From positions 2,294,001 through 2,358,000 of the forward strand of contig CP012818.1 in assembly GCA_001936135.1 (NCBI GenBank): a stretch of DNA of 64,000 nucleotides. Direction: 5' to 3'. The DNA is from Saccharomycopsis fibuligera x Saccharomycopsis cf. fibuligera (lineage: Eukaryota; Ascomycota; Saccharomycetes; Ascoideales; Saccharomycopsidaceae). The notes below the pieces were generated by a model. That model was not told the origin of the DNA and made no database searches. It saw only the letters and a program-made list of their open reading frames with translations. A program made the position numbers and the translations under genes. Positions 1 to 10,139 of this stretch are shown here, one piece after another (the stretch's first letter is position 1; each line of letters starts with the position of its first letter).

Positions 1-494
1 CCCGTGCTCGAGAACGGGGGTTTTGCAGTCTACAGCGTTGGCCAACGACTCAATAACTCGGCTGTTGGCCTATTATTTCGAAAGATGAAATATGATTTTT
101 TGCTGAAAACTTTCATTTTTTTAAGGAATTGGTTGTGTTTAACAGTTTTATAGATAGGAATGCTGGTGGGTTTTAGAACGCAATCCAGTTCGCAAAATGG
201 TACTTTTGTCCTAGTACAATAATTAACAAAATTTATTTATGAATATTGAAAATGATCTATTAAAAAGAAGATTTTTTGAACTATGGTTCAATGCTAAATA
301 TGCTGACATAGGCGGAAAACACAAGAAAGTCGAAAAAAGGCCTGAAAAAATAAAAAAAATAAAAAAATAGAATAAATTAAAATAAAAATAGACCACGACG
401 ATGCACATGAATGAATGCCAAGAAATAAGCAGGAATTGTAAATTGGCCGAGAAAAAGAAAATTTTCAATCTTTTATTAAAATTAGCCTTTTATG
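1..494. other. Left-edge region without a recognised gene
   Basis: Frame 1 on the plus strand is open from base 1 to a TAG at 151-153, so the last 50 codons of a gene starting outside the window are possible, but the peptide matches no family I know. A 7-bp inverted repeat (GGCCAAC / GTTGGCC) lies in the first 70 bases. The rest is A/T-rich and probably the 3' flank of the minus-strand transporter ending at 495. Confidence 0.3.
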
Positions 495-2009
495 CTAATT
501 TGTAAATTTGGACCTCAACCTAATGTCTTTACCCCACTTATAGAACAAAAATGGAATAGGGATCATTCCAAGCGCAATGAACCCAATCAAGCTGGCGCCC
601 CAGTGGACACCTAAGTTATCAAATAGTTGTTTTGAAAATAGCGGGAAAGAAGCAGCAAACACACTTCGAAGGAACGTATTTGCAGCAATAACCGAGGCCG
701 AATATTTGGTGTATGCGTCAACCAAGTAGTTCAAACAGCCTTGGAAGATAGTAATAAAGCCGCAACCAATTAACAGTATCCCAATGCAGGGAAATATCCA
801 GTGAATTGATTCACTGCTGGTCCAACCAAAAATAAATATACCTACGGGCATCATCCAGCCCACATACATCAAAAGCGGAAATCGCTGCTCTGGCACAGGC
901 TGGCCGTTGTTGAGCTTGATCATTTTACCATAATGATTTGCCCATGCCATATTCAAAAAGCAACCGGAAATTACTCCAAGAAATAAAGAAATATTGGGCA
1001 ATGTTGCAACAGTTCCTCGCCAACCGCGAGTCATGGTAAAAGCCTCGGGCATAGTGGTGATTATCAAGTAGAAGATACCGTAAACATAACTTGCAAAAAT
1101 CGCAATGACTAGCACAATGGGGGTGATGAGCATAGCAAATGGGCGGATAAAATGTACCAGCACCAATTCTCTAGCATCTAGTTTCCAACTATCATGTTTG
1201 CAATGGATCTGCCAGCGATCAGTAGCAATGCGCATCGACTTTGCTTCGTGGGCAAGTATCACCGGCTCGTAAGTTTCACTGAGAGCGAGCTCGCAAACGA
1301 CAAATAAGAAAACCGTTAAGAGACCAGTGAAGTATTGCGGGATCCTCCAGGCGCTCGGCTTATCGACGCTGTGCATAAGCAAAGAGCTAATAGTTGGACC
1401 AAATGATGGCCCACTAGAAACAAAACAGGCATATACTGCTAATGCGGCCCCTCGCTGTGTTGGATTCCATATGTCAGCCAATACTCCGCCCGCAGAGACG
1501 ATGGGCGCCCCAGCACAAAAACCAGAAAGAAAACGAAATATCATCACTCCAGAAAGCTCAGAGGTGCTAGCAACAACAAACGAAAACACCGCAGAGGCAA
1601 AAAATGGAATTAAAACTCCGATTTTGCGACCGTAAACCTCTGATAGTGGGGCAAACACCATAGGCCCGAAAGCGATGCCTAAGATGTAAAGTGTCGTCGG
1701 AAGAAGGGATATTTCACGACCAACACCAAAATCTTTGTTTATGAGTTCTGGGAGAATTGAAGTGGCCATTGCGGTAGAGTTCAATTGGGCGGCAAACGTA
1801 GTGAGCCCATAGAGAATGGTATGGAAAAGTTTGACCTTAGTGGTCCAGTTTTTTGGTTTCCTCGGACTTTGATGATTGAAAGAAAGGAGACCAGAATCAT
1901 CGAGGACGAAATGTGTGTTGAGCTCCTTTAAGATGGAAGTTGAGTCAGATTCATGCTCGACAGTGGTATCATGGACTTCATTGGATTTCTCTGTCTTTGC
2001 AAAGCTCAT
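495..2009 (-). CDS. DHA1-family MFS drug/polyamine:H+ antiporter-like transporter
   Basis: Predicted plasma-membrane transporter of 504 aa with a hydrophilic N-terminus of about 60 residues followed by some 12 hydrophobic segments. The family motif A is visible after TM2 (PLSEVYGRKIGVL), and a motif-C-like SSGPSFGP lies in TM5, which marks the 12-TM DHA1 antiporter group. By overall feel it is closest to the yeast Tpo/Flr1 and Candida Nag3/Nag4 type of exporter. The substrate cannot be read from sequence. The start is an ATG at 2009. It is divergently transcribed from a Dal5-like permease and shares a promoter region of about 840 bp that has several GATA-type sites, so co-regulation by nitrogen is plausible but inferred. 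Confidence 0.88.
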   Translation of the reverse strand: MSFAKTEKSNEVHDTTVEHESDSTSILKELNTHFVLDDSGLLSFNHQSPRKPKNWTTKVKLFHTILYGLTTFAAQLNSTAMATSILPELINKDFGVGREISLLPTTLYILGIAFGPMVFAPLSEVYGRKIGVLIPFFASAVFSFVVASTSELSGVMIFRFLSGFCAGAPIVSAGGVLADIWNPTQRGAALAVYACFVSSGPSFGPTISSLLMHSVDKPSAWRIPQYFTGLLTVFLFVVCELALSETYEPVILAHEAKSMRIATDRWQIHCKHDSWKLDARELVLVHFIRPFAMLITPIVLVIAIFASYVYGIFYLIITTMPEAFTMTRGWRGTVATLPNISLFLGVISGCFLNMAWANHYGKMIKLNNGQPVPEQRFPLLMYVGWMMPVGIFIFGWTSSESIHWIFPCIGILLIGCGFITIFQGCLNYLVDAYTKYSASVIAANTFLRSVFAASFPLFSKQLFDNLGVHWGASLIGFIALGMIPIPFLFYKWGKDIRLRSKFTN

Positions 2010-2848
2010 TTCGTGTATGGGCTAGTACCTTGGACTATTTGGAAGGTAAAAAGTTGGCAGGTCTTAAGAGAAATAGTGGTAGATCAGTAAGTATAAAAGA
2101 GAGCTCCAAGTGTGGACAATCACGCTTTCGCAGCTGAAGGCAGATTTTCCTTTTTCGGCACAGCGAAGGAAATCTCCGACGAAAACTTTGTGCTGATTAA
2201 TAATTTGAAAGATTTTGGCCTTATCGGATTTGTCCAAAGCACTGACGTTTTCCAAGAACCAGGTTCGTATCCTGGCTTTCCAAATGTGCTTTATAGTGAA
2301 TTTGACCTCATTTCCGTATACTGACACTTTTTGCCAACCGATTAACATGCGATGATTGTATCCTGTACGTTTCTTGTTCAGGTAGTCAAACCCCGCGTTC
2401 ATCGAGAATTCTGATTGAAAATGGAGGCAAAAAAAAAAGAACAATCAAAAAAACAGGAAAACTAGGTTGACTTTTCAACTTCGGCTTGCATAAAATTAGT
2501 GTAAAGATGAAGCTCATGTGGAGCAATATGGATATCAGTGTTTAATGGAGAAGATGCCTTGCCAGCATAGGCGGACGACCTGTCTGATTTAGCTAAAAGC
2601 GGAAATTACCGACAAGTGACAGACTTAATTTTTTTCCGGGGAAAAGATTCTAGATAAGAGAAAAAGGGCTCGACGTTATCAAAGATGAACAGTCTTTATC
2701 GGTGTACTTTCTCGCTGTGGAGCTGGAGTACTGTACTTAAGGCTTCCAAAGCCTGGCATAACGCAAAATGGTGTCTTTTATATCTTTTGCCAGTATTCTT
2801 AACACTAGGAAACCAGATCACTGATTAATACAATTTTTATTGGTGCCA
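2010..2848. promoter_or_regulatory. Divergent promoter between the two transporters
   Basis: Shared upstream region. Three GATA-factor core sites cluster at 2653-2658 (GATAAG), 2676-2680 (TTATC) and 2696-2700 (TTATC), about 150-200 bp before the Dal5-like start. Such clusters are the usual targets of Gln3/Gat1-type activators in nitrogen catabolite repression. A tRNA-like T-arm and B-box also sit at 2259-2283 (see findings). A 112-codon minus-strand frame starting at 2402 crosses this tRNA-like segment and is not supported as a gene. Confidence 0.5.
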
Positions 2849-4438
2849 ATGAATATATCCGACAAAAAAGAAGCGCACTCAACGTCTGTCAGCATAAGTG
2901 GTGGTGAATTCGCCGAAATCCACGAAAATGTCATCACCTCTGTCATGTCCCCTGGCGGCAAACAAATTGAAATAAATGACAAAAGTGCAGATGATGCGAT
3001 GAAATATGCTGCTGAGTCCAAAAGCGTTGTATTGGATCCTGTTTACGAAAAGAAACTTCTTCGCAAGATCGACTGGTTTATCTTGCCGGTCATTGTCAGT
3101 CTAATGTCGTGCCTGCTCATGGATAAAACCACTAACTCATATGCTGCAATCATGGGCCTCAGAACAGACTTACACATGTCCACTGATGTCTACTCTTGGG
3201 TTGGTAGCTCTTTCTACTTTGGCTACCTATTTTTCGAATACCCTTGCAATGTCCTTCTACAAAAATTTCCACTTTCAAAGATTCTATCAACGGCTGTTAT
3301 ACTTTGGGGTATTATTTTAATGTGCCATGCTGCTTGTAAAAGTGCTGCTCCATTTCTTGTGTGCCGCGTGCTACTCGGTGCTTTTGAGGGTTGCATGAAT
3401 CCAGCGTACATTATGCTCACCAGTCAGTGGTGGAAGAAAAGCGAGCAGTTCATGCGTACCTGTATCTGGATGGGGTTCCAAGGATTCGGCACTATTTTGG
3501 GCGCAGGAATAGCTTATGGTCTTGCTGTTATCAGAGGAAACGAAGGCCATGACTTGGCTTCATGGAGATTGCTTTATATTATCACTGGTGCAATCACCAT
3601 TTTCTTGGGTTTTATATCCTTGGTGCATATGCCAGATATACCTACCAAAGCCTGGTTTTTGAACAAAAAGGATAAAATGTACGCAGTTGAGCGTATTAGA
3701 GGAAACCAGCAAGGCTTTGGCAACCACCAGTTCAAGAAGCATCAAATGATGGAGGCATTTTTCGATCCGGTGACTTGGATTGTTTTTATTTACGGCGTGT
3801 CGTATGCAATTCCAAATGGCGGCTTCAACAATTTTGGCAGCATTTTGCTCAACAGCGACTTTGGTTTCCTGTCAACGACTTCATTGCTTATGAACATGCC
3901 GGGTGGGGCTATTGATATTGTTATACCATTTGCAATGGCCTATTTGAACTACAAATTTACGAACAATAAAAGACTTTACACATGTATCGCGGTCAATATT
4001 ATCTGCCTTGTTGGCATGTGCTTGCTTAATTTTACTTCACACAGGGGTTCTAAATTGGCAGGCTACCTCAGTTTTTACTTTGCAACAGGTTGTCTAGCTG
4101 GTGTTGCTTCAATAATCTCATCCAATGTTGCTGGATACACAAAGAAGACCGTCGTGAATACCCTGTTCCTTATTGGGTACTGTGCTGGAAATATCATTGG
4201 ACCTCAAACATTTAAAGCTGAACAGGCACCAGGCTATGAAGGCGCCAAAGCGGCAATGCTTGTGTCGTTCATAGTTGGCACTATTTGTATGATTGGATTG
4301 GTCTGGATCTACATGTTGAGAAACAAATCCAGAGACAAGCAGAGATTCGAGATGGGTGATACGTACGTGGTACCAGAAAATATTGAATTTGCAGACTTGA
4401 CTGATAAGGAAAATCCAGAGTTCAGATACTCTTTGTAA
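2849..4438 (+). CDS. Dal5-type anion:cation symporter (allantoate/ureidosuccinate/nicotinate permease family)
   Basis: MFS permease of 529 aa in the Dal5/Tna1/Vht1 anion:cation symporter family. The N-terminal 70 or so residues are hydrophilic, then the family's core begins (RKIDWFILPVIVSLMSCLL), followed by the YSWVGSSFYFGYLFFEYPCN stretch in TM2-3 and RVLLGAFEGCMNPAYIMLTS in TM4-5, both typical of this family. About 12 membrane segments can be placed. The first ATG of the frame is at 2849; the frame is open a few codons upstream but has only TTG and GTG there. Members import allantoate, ureidosuccinate, dipeptides, nicotinate or related organic anions; the substrate here is not determined. 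Upstream GATA sites and the racemase-like enzyme next door suggest uptake of an organic nitrogen source. Confidence 0.9.
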   Translation: MNISDKKEAHSTSVSISGGEFAEIHENVITSVMSPGGKQIEINDKSADDAMKYAAESKSVVLDPVYEKKLLRKIDWFILPVIVSLMSCLLMDKTTNSYAAIMGLRTDLHMSTDVYSWVGSSFYFGYLFFEYPCNVLLQKFPLSKILSTAVILWGIILMCHAACKSAAPFLVCRVLLGAFEGCMNPAYIMLTSQWWKKSEQFMRTCIWMGFQGFGTILGAGIAYGLAVIRGNEGHDLASWRLLYIITGAITIFLGFISLVHMPDIPTKAWFLNKKDKMYAVERIRGNQQGFGNHQFKKHQMMEAFFDPVTWIVFIYGVSYAIPNGGFNNFGSILLNSDFGFLSTTSLLMNMPGGAIDIVIPFAMAYLNYKFTNNKRLYTCIAVNIICLVGMCLLNFTSHRGSKLAGYLSFYFATGCLAGVASIISSNVAGYTKKTVVNTLFLIGYCAGNIIGPQTFKAEQAPGYEGAKAAMLVSFIVGTICMIGLVWIYMLRNKSRDKQRFEMGDTYVVPENIEFADLTDKENPEFRYSL

Positions 4439-4489
4439 TATTTGTCACTTACAGCAATTTTCATATTCTTTTCTTTCTTTCTTTCTTTT

Positions 4490-4520
<31 letters not shown>

Positions 4521-5326
4521 GTATCATGCTAATTTTTGCTGCTCAGGTTGTTGTTGCTTATGATGGGTTTACTTTAGGTTTGGCAATGTGTTTTTCTTTC
4601 TATTATATAACTATACTCATATTCTTTCTTCCATAGCTTTTTTTTTGTATCGTTGGAGGTGCCAAGGTATCTATTCCCATTTGTTTAATTATATTTTTTG
4701 ATCTAAATTACAATTTTTTTAAGTATATACAGTAAAAATGTTTATACTTTGTATCCTATAATATCTAGCTAAAAGAGCCTTCTGTTCAAGTTCAAAGAAC
4801 AAATTTAGCTTTTGTAAACTTTTATTTCACTTACAAAAGGCGTATATGCGTATATTAGGTGGCCGTATGTGAAACTTGAATCTAAAGTTCTTTCATACTG
4901 AATGTTTTAGAGGGGTGTGCTGGGTAAGTCATCTATTTGGACCATGTATTAATCATCTCAAACTATTACTTTCTTGAGATTGAGCAGTCTTTTCGTGATG
5001 CAACTCAAAGTTTCTGCCACAAATTTGGGAACCTTTAGTCATTTAACTTTAATAGTTCCTCTAAAAGTTATGATGCGCTTATCTTGTTCAAGTGTCCTAC
5101 ACCTTTTGGCAGCATTTTTCAAAAAAGATATAAATAAGATTTTCTGAAGAATATTTTTTCTCAAACCTGAGTAAAATAGAACACAACTGCAATTATTTAG
5201 CATCGTATTATCAATAAAAACTCTTCGAGTTTTTGCTAAGCGTTTATTGAAATACTGGCTGGGTAACTTCTCAGAATTTTAAACTAGAACAGGTTGAAAA
5301 TAAAGATTTTAATAATAAAAAGCAAC
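4439..5326. other. Convergent intergenic region
   Basis: Lies between the 3' ends of the permease and the racemase-like gene. It holds a long T run near 4491-4520, consistent with the permease 3' UTR/terminator, and otherwise A/T-rich sequence with no gene-like frame. Confidence 0.5.
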
Positions 5327-6121
5327 TTACAACAATTCCTTTGAACTTCTCTTTCTTGGTTTTAACCCTTCCTCTTTGAAGTTATCTTCTGGGAGAATTC
5401 TTGCTTGCAAACCAGAATAAAACCAGTCAATCATTGTGATTGCATCGTAAACCGGCAAACCAGTAGCCTTCTGGACTGCACTTGACGTTGGCGGCATTTG
5501 TGTACATTCAAACACAAACGCTCCAATGGTGCTGTCTTTGAATAAAGCTTCTTGCGCCAACTCGACCAACTCTTGTTCTAGTTTTTCATAGACATATGGT
5601 TTACCTCTGACAATAATGTCTCGTAAGTGGCCGTCTGATTTGCAACCAAATACAACAAGTCTCTCTTTCATTGCTGGTGTAATCACCCCAAGACCATCAA
5701 AATGAGCATCTCCGAGAATCTCTCCATGAAACGTAAGAACAGCTACCTTCTTTGCTGAGCTCATAGTGGCAAGTACAAACGGAACTTGTAATAAACTCGA
5801 AGTGGCCACTGGAATGGGGCTTTTCTGAGCGAGCCTAGTTTGCGCTTGGGCGAGAAACCCACAGGAGGTAATAACACCGACAGCACCACGATCTGCAAGT
5901 TTTTTGCAAGCATCTGCGAAAGCTTCCACAAATTCCTCCGAAAATTTGCCACTGTTGACAACGTTTTTTACAGTCGCATTTTTGACTTTCTCATGGATAA
6001 CAGGACAGAAATATGATAGTTCGTTGAGGGGATCCCCTGGCGGACGGTGAATATCTTCTGTATAATCTAGACAGAGGGCGCCGAGGGGCGGAAGTTCAGC
6101 TCTTGAAGGATATTTTGACAT
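5327..6121 (-). CDS. Asp/Glu/hydantoin racemase-superfamily enzyme
   Basis: 264-aa cytosolic protein with the two-cysteine layout of the Asp/Glu/hydantoin racemase superfamily: Cys87 in GVITSCGFL and Cys206 in FVFECTQMPP, the pair that normally acts as acid/base catalysts on the two faces of the substrate. The length fits the family. No signal or membrane segment is seen. Substrates of relatives include amino acids, hydantoins and maleate, so the exact reaction is open. It runs divergently from the Zn2Cys6 regulator at 6504 and convergently to the Dal5-like permease. The intergenic promoter contains four GATA-type sites. I infer a catabolic role for an amino-acid or ureide compound taken up by the neighbouring permease. 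Confidence 0.8.
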   Translation of the reverse strand: MSKYPSRAELPPLGALCLDYTEDIHRPPGDPLNELSYFCPVIHEKVKNATVKNVVNSGKFSEEFVEAFADACKKLADRGAVGVITSCGFLAQAQTRLAQKSPIPVATSSLLQVPFVLATMSSAKKVAVLTFHGEILGDAHFDGLGVITPAMKERLVVFGCKSDGHLRDIIVRGKPYVYEKLEQELVELAQEALFKDSTIGAFVFECTQMPPTSSAVQKATGLPVYDAITMIDWFYSGLQARILPEDNFKEEGLKPRKRSSKELL

Positions 6122-6503
6122 TATTAAATTTGATTAATTATTGACCATATTTTAGGAGCTATTGATATAAGATCTGCCAAAAATTATCATTTTGCGCAAA
6201 GCAATATTTGGCAATTAATAGTTTATATAACTTCTTCGCGATGTTATCTTATCGGGATTCATGTTGATCGCAACGGGCTGCCCCTGCTGCAGCGAGATAA
6301 AAAATACGGTGCATGCGGCAGTTTCCGACGTGCTTATCGGGGCTAGCGCAGTTGCCTATCTCGAGCGACTGCAATCTTTACGCATTTTGCCTTTTTAATA
6401 GCATCGGAAAGTCCCCATTCATCACCCTTTGCAGCTCACACAAATCATTTAGCCTCAAAAAAAGCTTTTGAAACATAATAAACTTAGAAACAGCAAGGTG
6501 ACA
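6122..6503. promoter_or_regulatory. Divergent promoter with GATA sites (racemase-like / Zn2Cys6 regulator)
   Basis: Contains GATA-core sites at 6244-6248 (TTATC), 6248-6253 (CTTATC), 6296-6300 (GATAA) and 6333-6338 (CTTATC). Two of them are within a repeated 9-mer CTTATCGGG at 6248 and 6333, which carries a CGG half-site of the kind Zn2Cys6 proteins bind. Autoregulation by the neighbouring regulator is therefore possible but not shown. Confidence 0.45.
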
Positions 6504-8717
6504 ATGAGCTACCAGCAGTTCAAACTCAAGATTCCTAGTTCTTCACCACTGGCCCTGGATAACAATGTCAAGAAGCGTCGTTCAAGTGGTAAACACCAGA
6601 TGGCAGCGTGCAATGCTTGCAAGAAGAAGCGTAAGAAGTGTGATGGTGGATATCCATCGTGCAGCGGGTGCTTGAGCTCCTCTATCCAGTGTACAGTCTT
6701 TGATATTACTACGAACCGAAATTTGCCTAGGAACTATATTCAACAGTTAGAAGATACGATTCAGCGGCTTGAAAAAGAGCTAAGAGAAGCAAAACAAACT
6801 GTCGAGGACCAGAAACAGGAAATCGCTAACTTTACAAAAAAAACAATAAAACAACTAGACAACTCAGATAGTGCAACTGGAGACAACCTTTTTCAAAGTG
6901 ACAGAAAAGAAAATTTGGAGATGGAGATTGGCTACATCACCTTAGGTGCTGGAGCTGAATCGCGATACATTGGGGACAGCAGTGCATATTCGATTGCCAA
7001 AGCAATTACAAACTCAATAAACTACTATAAGCGGGCATCACATATTACAAATGAGCCTTATAGCATCAAGGGAACTAAAAAAGTGGAGGCGTTCGTGCCA
7101 CCTGCCACTAGGCCACCGATGAACGAAGCATTAAACTACCTAAATAAGTACTACTCGTTTGTCCAATGTCAATATTCATTTCTTGACTGGAACTGGGCTA
7201 AGGAGGCTTTTAATCATGTAATGTCAGGAGATGAGTTGACCAGTCTGGAAAAGCCCGAAGAGGTATTTTTTACATATATGATTTTCGCCATTGGTTCCCA
7301 ACTAGTTGAGTCAAAACCATGGAGCCAATGTTCTGCGTCCACTCATACAAAATCGTACTACCAAAAGGCACTCAAAAATATTGGACCATTAATAGAGGTA
7401 ACAAATTTGAGAACCGTCCAAGTTTGGCTTATTTTGTCTGTATTTTCACAAAAAATGCCTGATGGGACGTCAATTTGGCAAACTATTGGAATAGCTATTC
7501 GCAGCTCTGTTGTTTTAGGACTTCATCGAGAACCATATCATGCTAACAGAAACAGTAATACACAGTTGGAGGCCAATCAATATGACGCAATACAGCTAAG
7601 ATACCGTGTTTTTTGGAGCGCCTATGGTATGGAGCGCATCAACGGAGTAGTGTTAGGCAGACCTTTTGGAATTTCTGATATTGATATTGATGCCCCATTA
7701 CCATTGGAAACCCCAGAAACAAATATTTCACTCCATGTTATCAGGCTACGTCGGATACAGTCTAGCATTTGCACTTTTGTATACAAGCCCATTCAAATTA
7801 TTGATGAGCCGGAGGATATTGATTCAACGAGGGTGCAAATTATGCTAGAGCTCAATAGCTGGATGTCAACATTTCCTGGCAGGTCATGTCCACAATCCAC
7901 TTTTGAGACGTTCAACTGGTCAAGTATTTCTTACCATAACTCAATTTTGCTTCTTCTAAGGCCAGTAATAATGCAAGTGGCTTGCTTGAAGAGTAAATCT
8001 GGCTCAAGGCTTCTTGAATGGTTCAAAGTGTTTGCTAATTCTGCATCAGCTGTCTGTATGAATTATAAAGACCTTCACACAAAGGGAAATTTGGGATACA
8101 CTTGGCTTTCAATGCACTGTGTTTTTGTATCAGGATTATCTTTTCTCTATTGCGTTTGGCTAGATAATATACTAAATGTGCTCGAATGGAAAAAAGGTAA
8201 AGCGGCTTCAACATATGATACAATTAATGCATGCTCAACAACGTTGTGTGTATTTGCGGAAAGGTGGCCTACTTCGGCAGTATTTCGTGACACCTTTGAC
8301 AGAATAAGCAGTGCCATTTTGGAATTGCAAGAGTATAATTCGAAACAACTGACCAAAGCAAAAAGCAAGAGGGCTTGTACTGCTATTGACGGTATCTTGG
8401 AAGAACAGAGTATAGGAATTGATGAATACTTGTGCTACAATGTTGATTTTATTAGAGAAACCCAAGAAGCTTCCCCTGGCACCAATAATCAAAAGAGCAG
8501 CGAAGATAAACCAAACAGTAACATTGAAAACACAAATATAAGCAGAAACAATATCCGTGTACCCACAGCTTTACTCAATCCATTTGATCAGCAAGATGGG
8601 GAGATAAATATGAGCGAGTTTGGAGAAATAGATGCATCACTATGGGAGTTTTTGGACCGTACTGGAGATAAGTTCCTAAGAAACATTTATTACGATATGG
8701 AAGATATATTTAAGTAA
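6504..8717 (+). CDS. Zn2Cys6 binuclear-cluster transcription factor
   Basis: 737-aa nuclear regulator. The DNA-binding cluster lies near the N-terminus with Cys36, 39, 46, 53, 56 and 63, spaced C-x2-C-x6-C-x6-C-x2-C-x6-C (NACKKKRKKCDGGYPSCSGC). A short linker is followed by a heptad-rich helix (about residues 78-108, QQLEDTIQRLEKELREAKQ) that should dimerise it. The middle region has the fungal-specific regulatory domain signature (IWQTIGIAIRSSVVLGLHRE, about residues 330-350). The C-terminal 150 residues are Asn/Ser/Glu-rich with an acidic end and could be an activation domain. The first ATG in frame is at 6504; a TTG-opened extension upstream is not used. It sits beside, and divergent to, a racemase-like gene and is the obvious candidate for a pathway-specific regulator of this cluster. 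Confidence 0.93.
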   Translation: MSYQQFKLKIPSSSPLALDNNVKKRRSSGKHQMAACNACKKKRKKCDGGYPSCSGCLSSSIQCTVFDITTNRNLPRNYIQQLEDTIQRLEKELREAKQTVEDQKQEIANFTKKTIKQLDNSDSATGDNLFQSDRKENLEMEIGYITLGAGAESRYIGDSSAYSIAKAITNSINYYKRASHITNEPYSIKGTKKVEAFVPPATRPPMNEALNYLNKYYSFVQCQYSFLDWNWAKEAFNHVMSGDELTSLEKPEEVFFTYMIFAIGSQLVESKPWSQCSASTHTKSYYQKALKNIGPLIEVTNLRTVQVWLILSVFSQKMPDGTSIWQTIGIAIRSSVVLGLHREPYHANRNSNTQLEANQYDAIQLRYRVFWSAYGMERINGVVLGRPFGISDIDIDAPLPLETPETNISLHVIRLRRIQSSICTFVYKPIQIIDEPEDIDSTRVQIMLELNSWMSTFPGRSCPQSTFETFNWSSISYHNSILLLLRPVIMQVACLKSKSGSRLLEWFKVFANSASAVCMNYKDLHTKGNLGYTWLSMHCVFVSGLSFLYCVWLDNILNVLEWKKGKAASTYDTINACSTTLCVFAERWPTSAVFRDTFDRISSAILELQEYNSKQLTKAKSKRACTAIDGILEEQSIGIDEYLCYNVDFIRETQEASPGTNNQKSSEDKPNSNIENTNISRNNIRVPTALLNPFDQQDGEINMSEFGEIDASLWEFLDRTGDKFLRNIYYDMEDIFK

Positions 8718-9179
8718 ATTTTAGTTGCTAATAAGATGTCATAGTATTTTATTTAATTTTGACAGAGGGTTGTTCTTGTGTCATTACTGCGGGACAATGC
8801 CAGTTGATGCAAACATCAATAGAGCTGCTGCACAGTTAGAGTTAACATGTATGCAGAAGGTGATGCAGGGAAGACTTCACTGACAATAGTATATCGGCTC
8901 GAAGTTACGAAACTACCCGATTGTATGTCGCAGAATGCAGTCGGGTAATAATACTTACTGATCGTTCATTTGCAATGGATCAAAAGCAGCAGGAAGCAAT
9001 TCAGTACAGCTTCTCACCAAGTAGTAATCCCTTCTGTTGCAATACATTGAATTCGCAAAAAATACTTGCGTTTTAAAGATTTTTGGGCTGAAAGTTGATA
9101 AAGTGTGTGCTGTTGTTTGTTTCTTATATCAGCAGTTATTTTTCGACTAGTTTGCTAAAACAGCTTATCTACGTCAGTT
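8718..9179. other. Intergenic region with a hairpin
   Basis: Spacer between two plus-strand genes. An imperfect 9-bp stem (ACCCGATTG paired with CAGTCGGGT) is visible at about 8916-8947. No gene-like frame is present. Confidence 0.4.
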
Positions 9180-9833
9180 ATGCCAATTACATTCCATTAT
9201 CACTCAAATAATGCCATTCCATCGACCAGCACAGTTCAGTTTGCTGCTTCGTTTCTTGACTGGGCTGCAGTTGGAACAATAAGGGAATCAGACCATGACT
9301 TCCGTGTAATATTTGATCGCAAATTCGAAAAAGGTACCAAATTGTTTTATAAATTTATTGTCGATGGCACATGGGTGCTTAGCGATGATACTGGCTTGCC
9401 TACAGAAGCTAATCCCGAAGGCATCCTAAATCATGTCTTAGAAATTCAAGATGACCAGTTTAAAAAGGCGATACAAGGCAAAGAGGAGGATAAAAGCAAG
9501 CAAAACATAAGCGGAAAAGGCGCTACAACAGCAACAGACCGCCATTCTGATATCACCTTATCTTCCAACTCTGAGAATACTACCCCAGAACAGTTACAGG
9601 AGCAGCAACCACAACAACTTAGACAAAGAAACCATGGTGACTCAAACAATGGTAGGAAAAGGTCAAGTTCCCAGAGCTCTGATGCATCAACCGTGATTGT
9701 TTTGTATAACAGACAATCGGCGTACAGCAAGTTCCTATCGTGGTGTTATCTGATAACAGTGGGAAAGTTTATTAATGGCATCAAGTACGCATTTGGTATT
9801 TCAAACGGACCAAGAAGATCCGTATGTAATTGA
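9180..9833 (+). CDS. CBM48 (AMPK-type glycogen-binding) domain protein, Mdg1/Crp1-like
   Basis: 217-aa protein whose first 90 or so residues form a CBM48/early-set glycan-binding fold: the conserved SFLDW turn, a FDRKFEKGTKLFYKFIVDG strand pair and WVLSDDTG follow the pattern of yeast Mdg1 and Crp1 and of AMPK beta subunits. The middle (about 95-180) is Gln/Ser/Asn-rich and probably disordered. The last 35 residues contain an amphipathic/hydrophobic stretch that could contact a membrane. Mdg1/Crp1 relatives are linked to pheromone signalling and cruciform DNA binding, so the function is only assigned to family level. The 3' region carries a very long T run. Confidence 0.75.
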   Translation: MPITFHYHSNNAIPSTSTVQFAASFLDWAAVGTIRESDHDFRVIFDRKFEKGTKLFYKFIVDGTWVLSDDTGLPTEANPEGILNHVLEIQDDQFKKAIQGKEEDKSKQNISGKGATTATDRHSDITLSSNSENTTPEQLQEQQPQQLRQRNHGDSNNGRKRSSSQSSDASTVIVLYNRQSAYSKFLSWCYLITVGKFINGIKYAFGISNGPRRSVCN

Positions 9834-10083
9834 ATTAATTTTTAACATTTGTTAGTATTGTTGTGCTAGGTATGAGAGGTGCAGTAGACCAAGTCTGTTT
9901 CTGTATGCTGATAACTTTCATATGCACAATAGAGGCGATTGCTTTTGTGCAGCATGCAGAACCTCAAAGACTGCATGCGAATTTAACTTTATTAGGGACT
10001 TTTTTTTTTGTTTTGTGTCCTTTTTTTTTTATCATAAGAGAAGAAATTGTTTGAATGGTATGTTTTTATATTCCTGGGTAATT

Positions 10084-10139
<56 letters not shown>

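Noticed and set aside
2064-2402. 112-codon minus-strand frame in the divergent transporter promoter
   Set aside because: No recognisable domain, its longer form has no ATG, and part of it is the reverse complement of a tRNA-like T-arm, a common source of false proteins.
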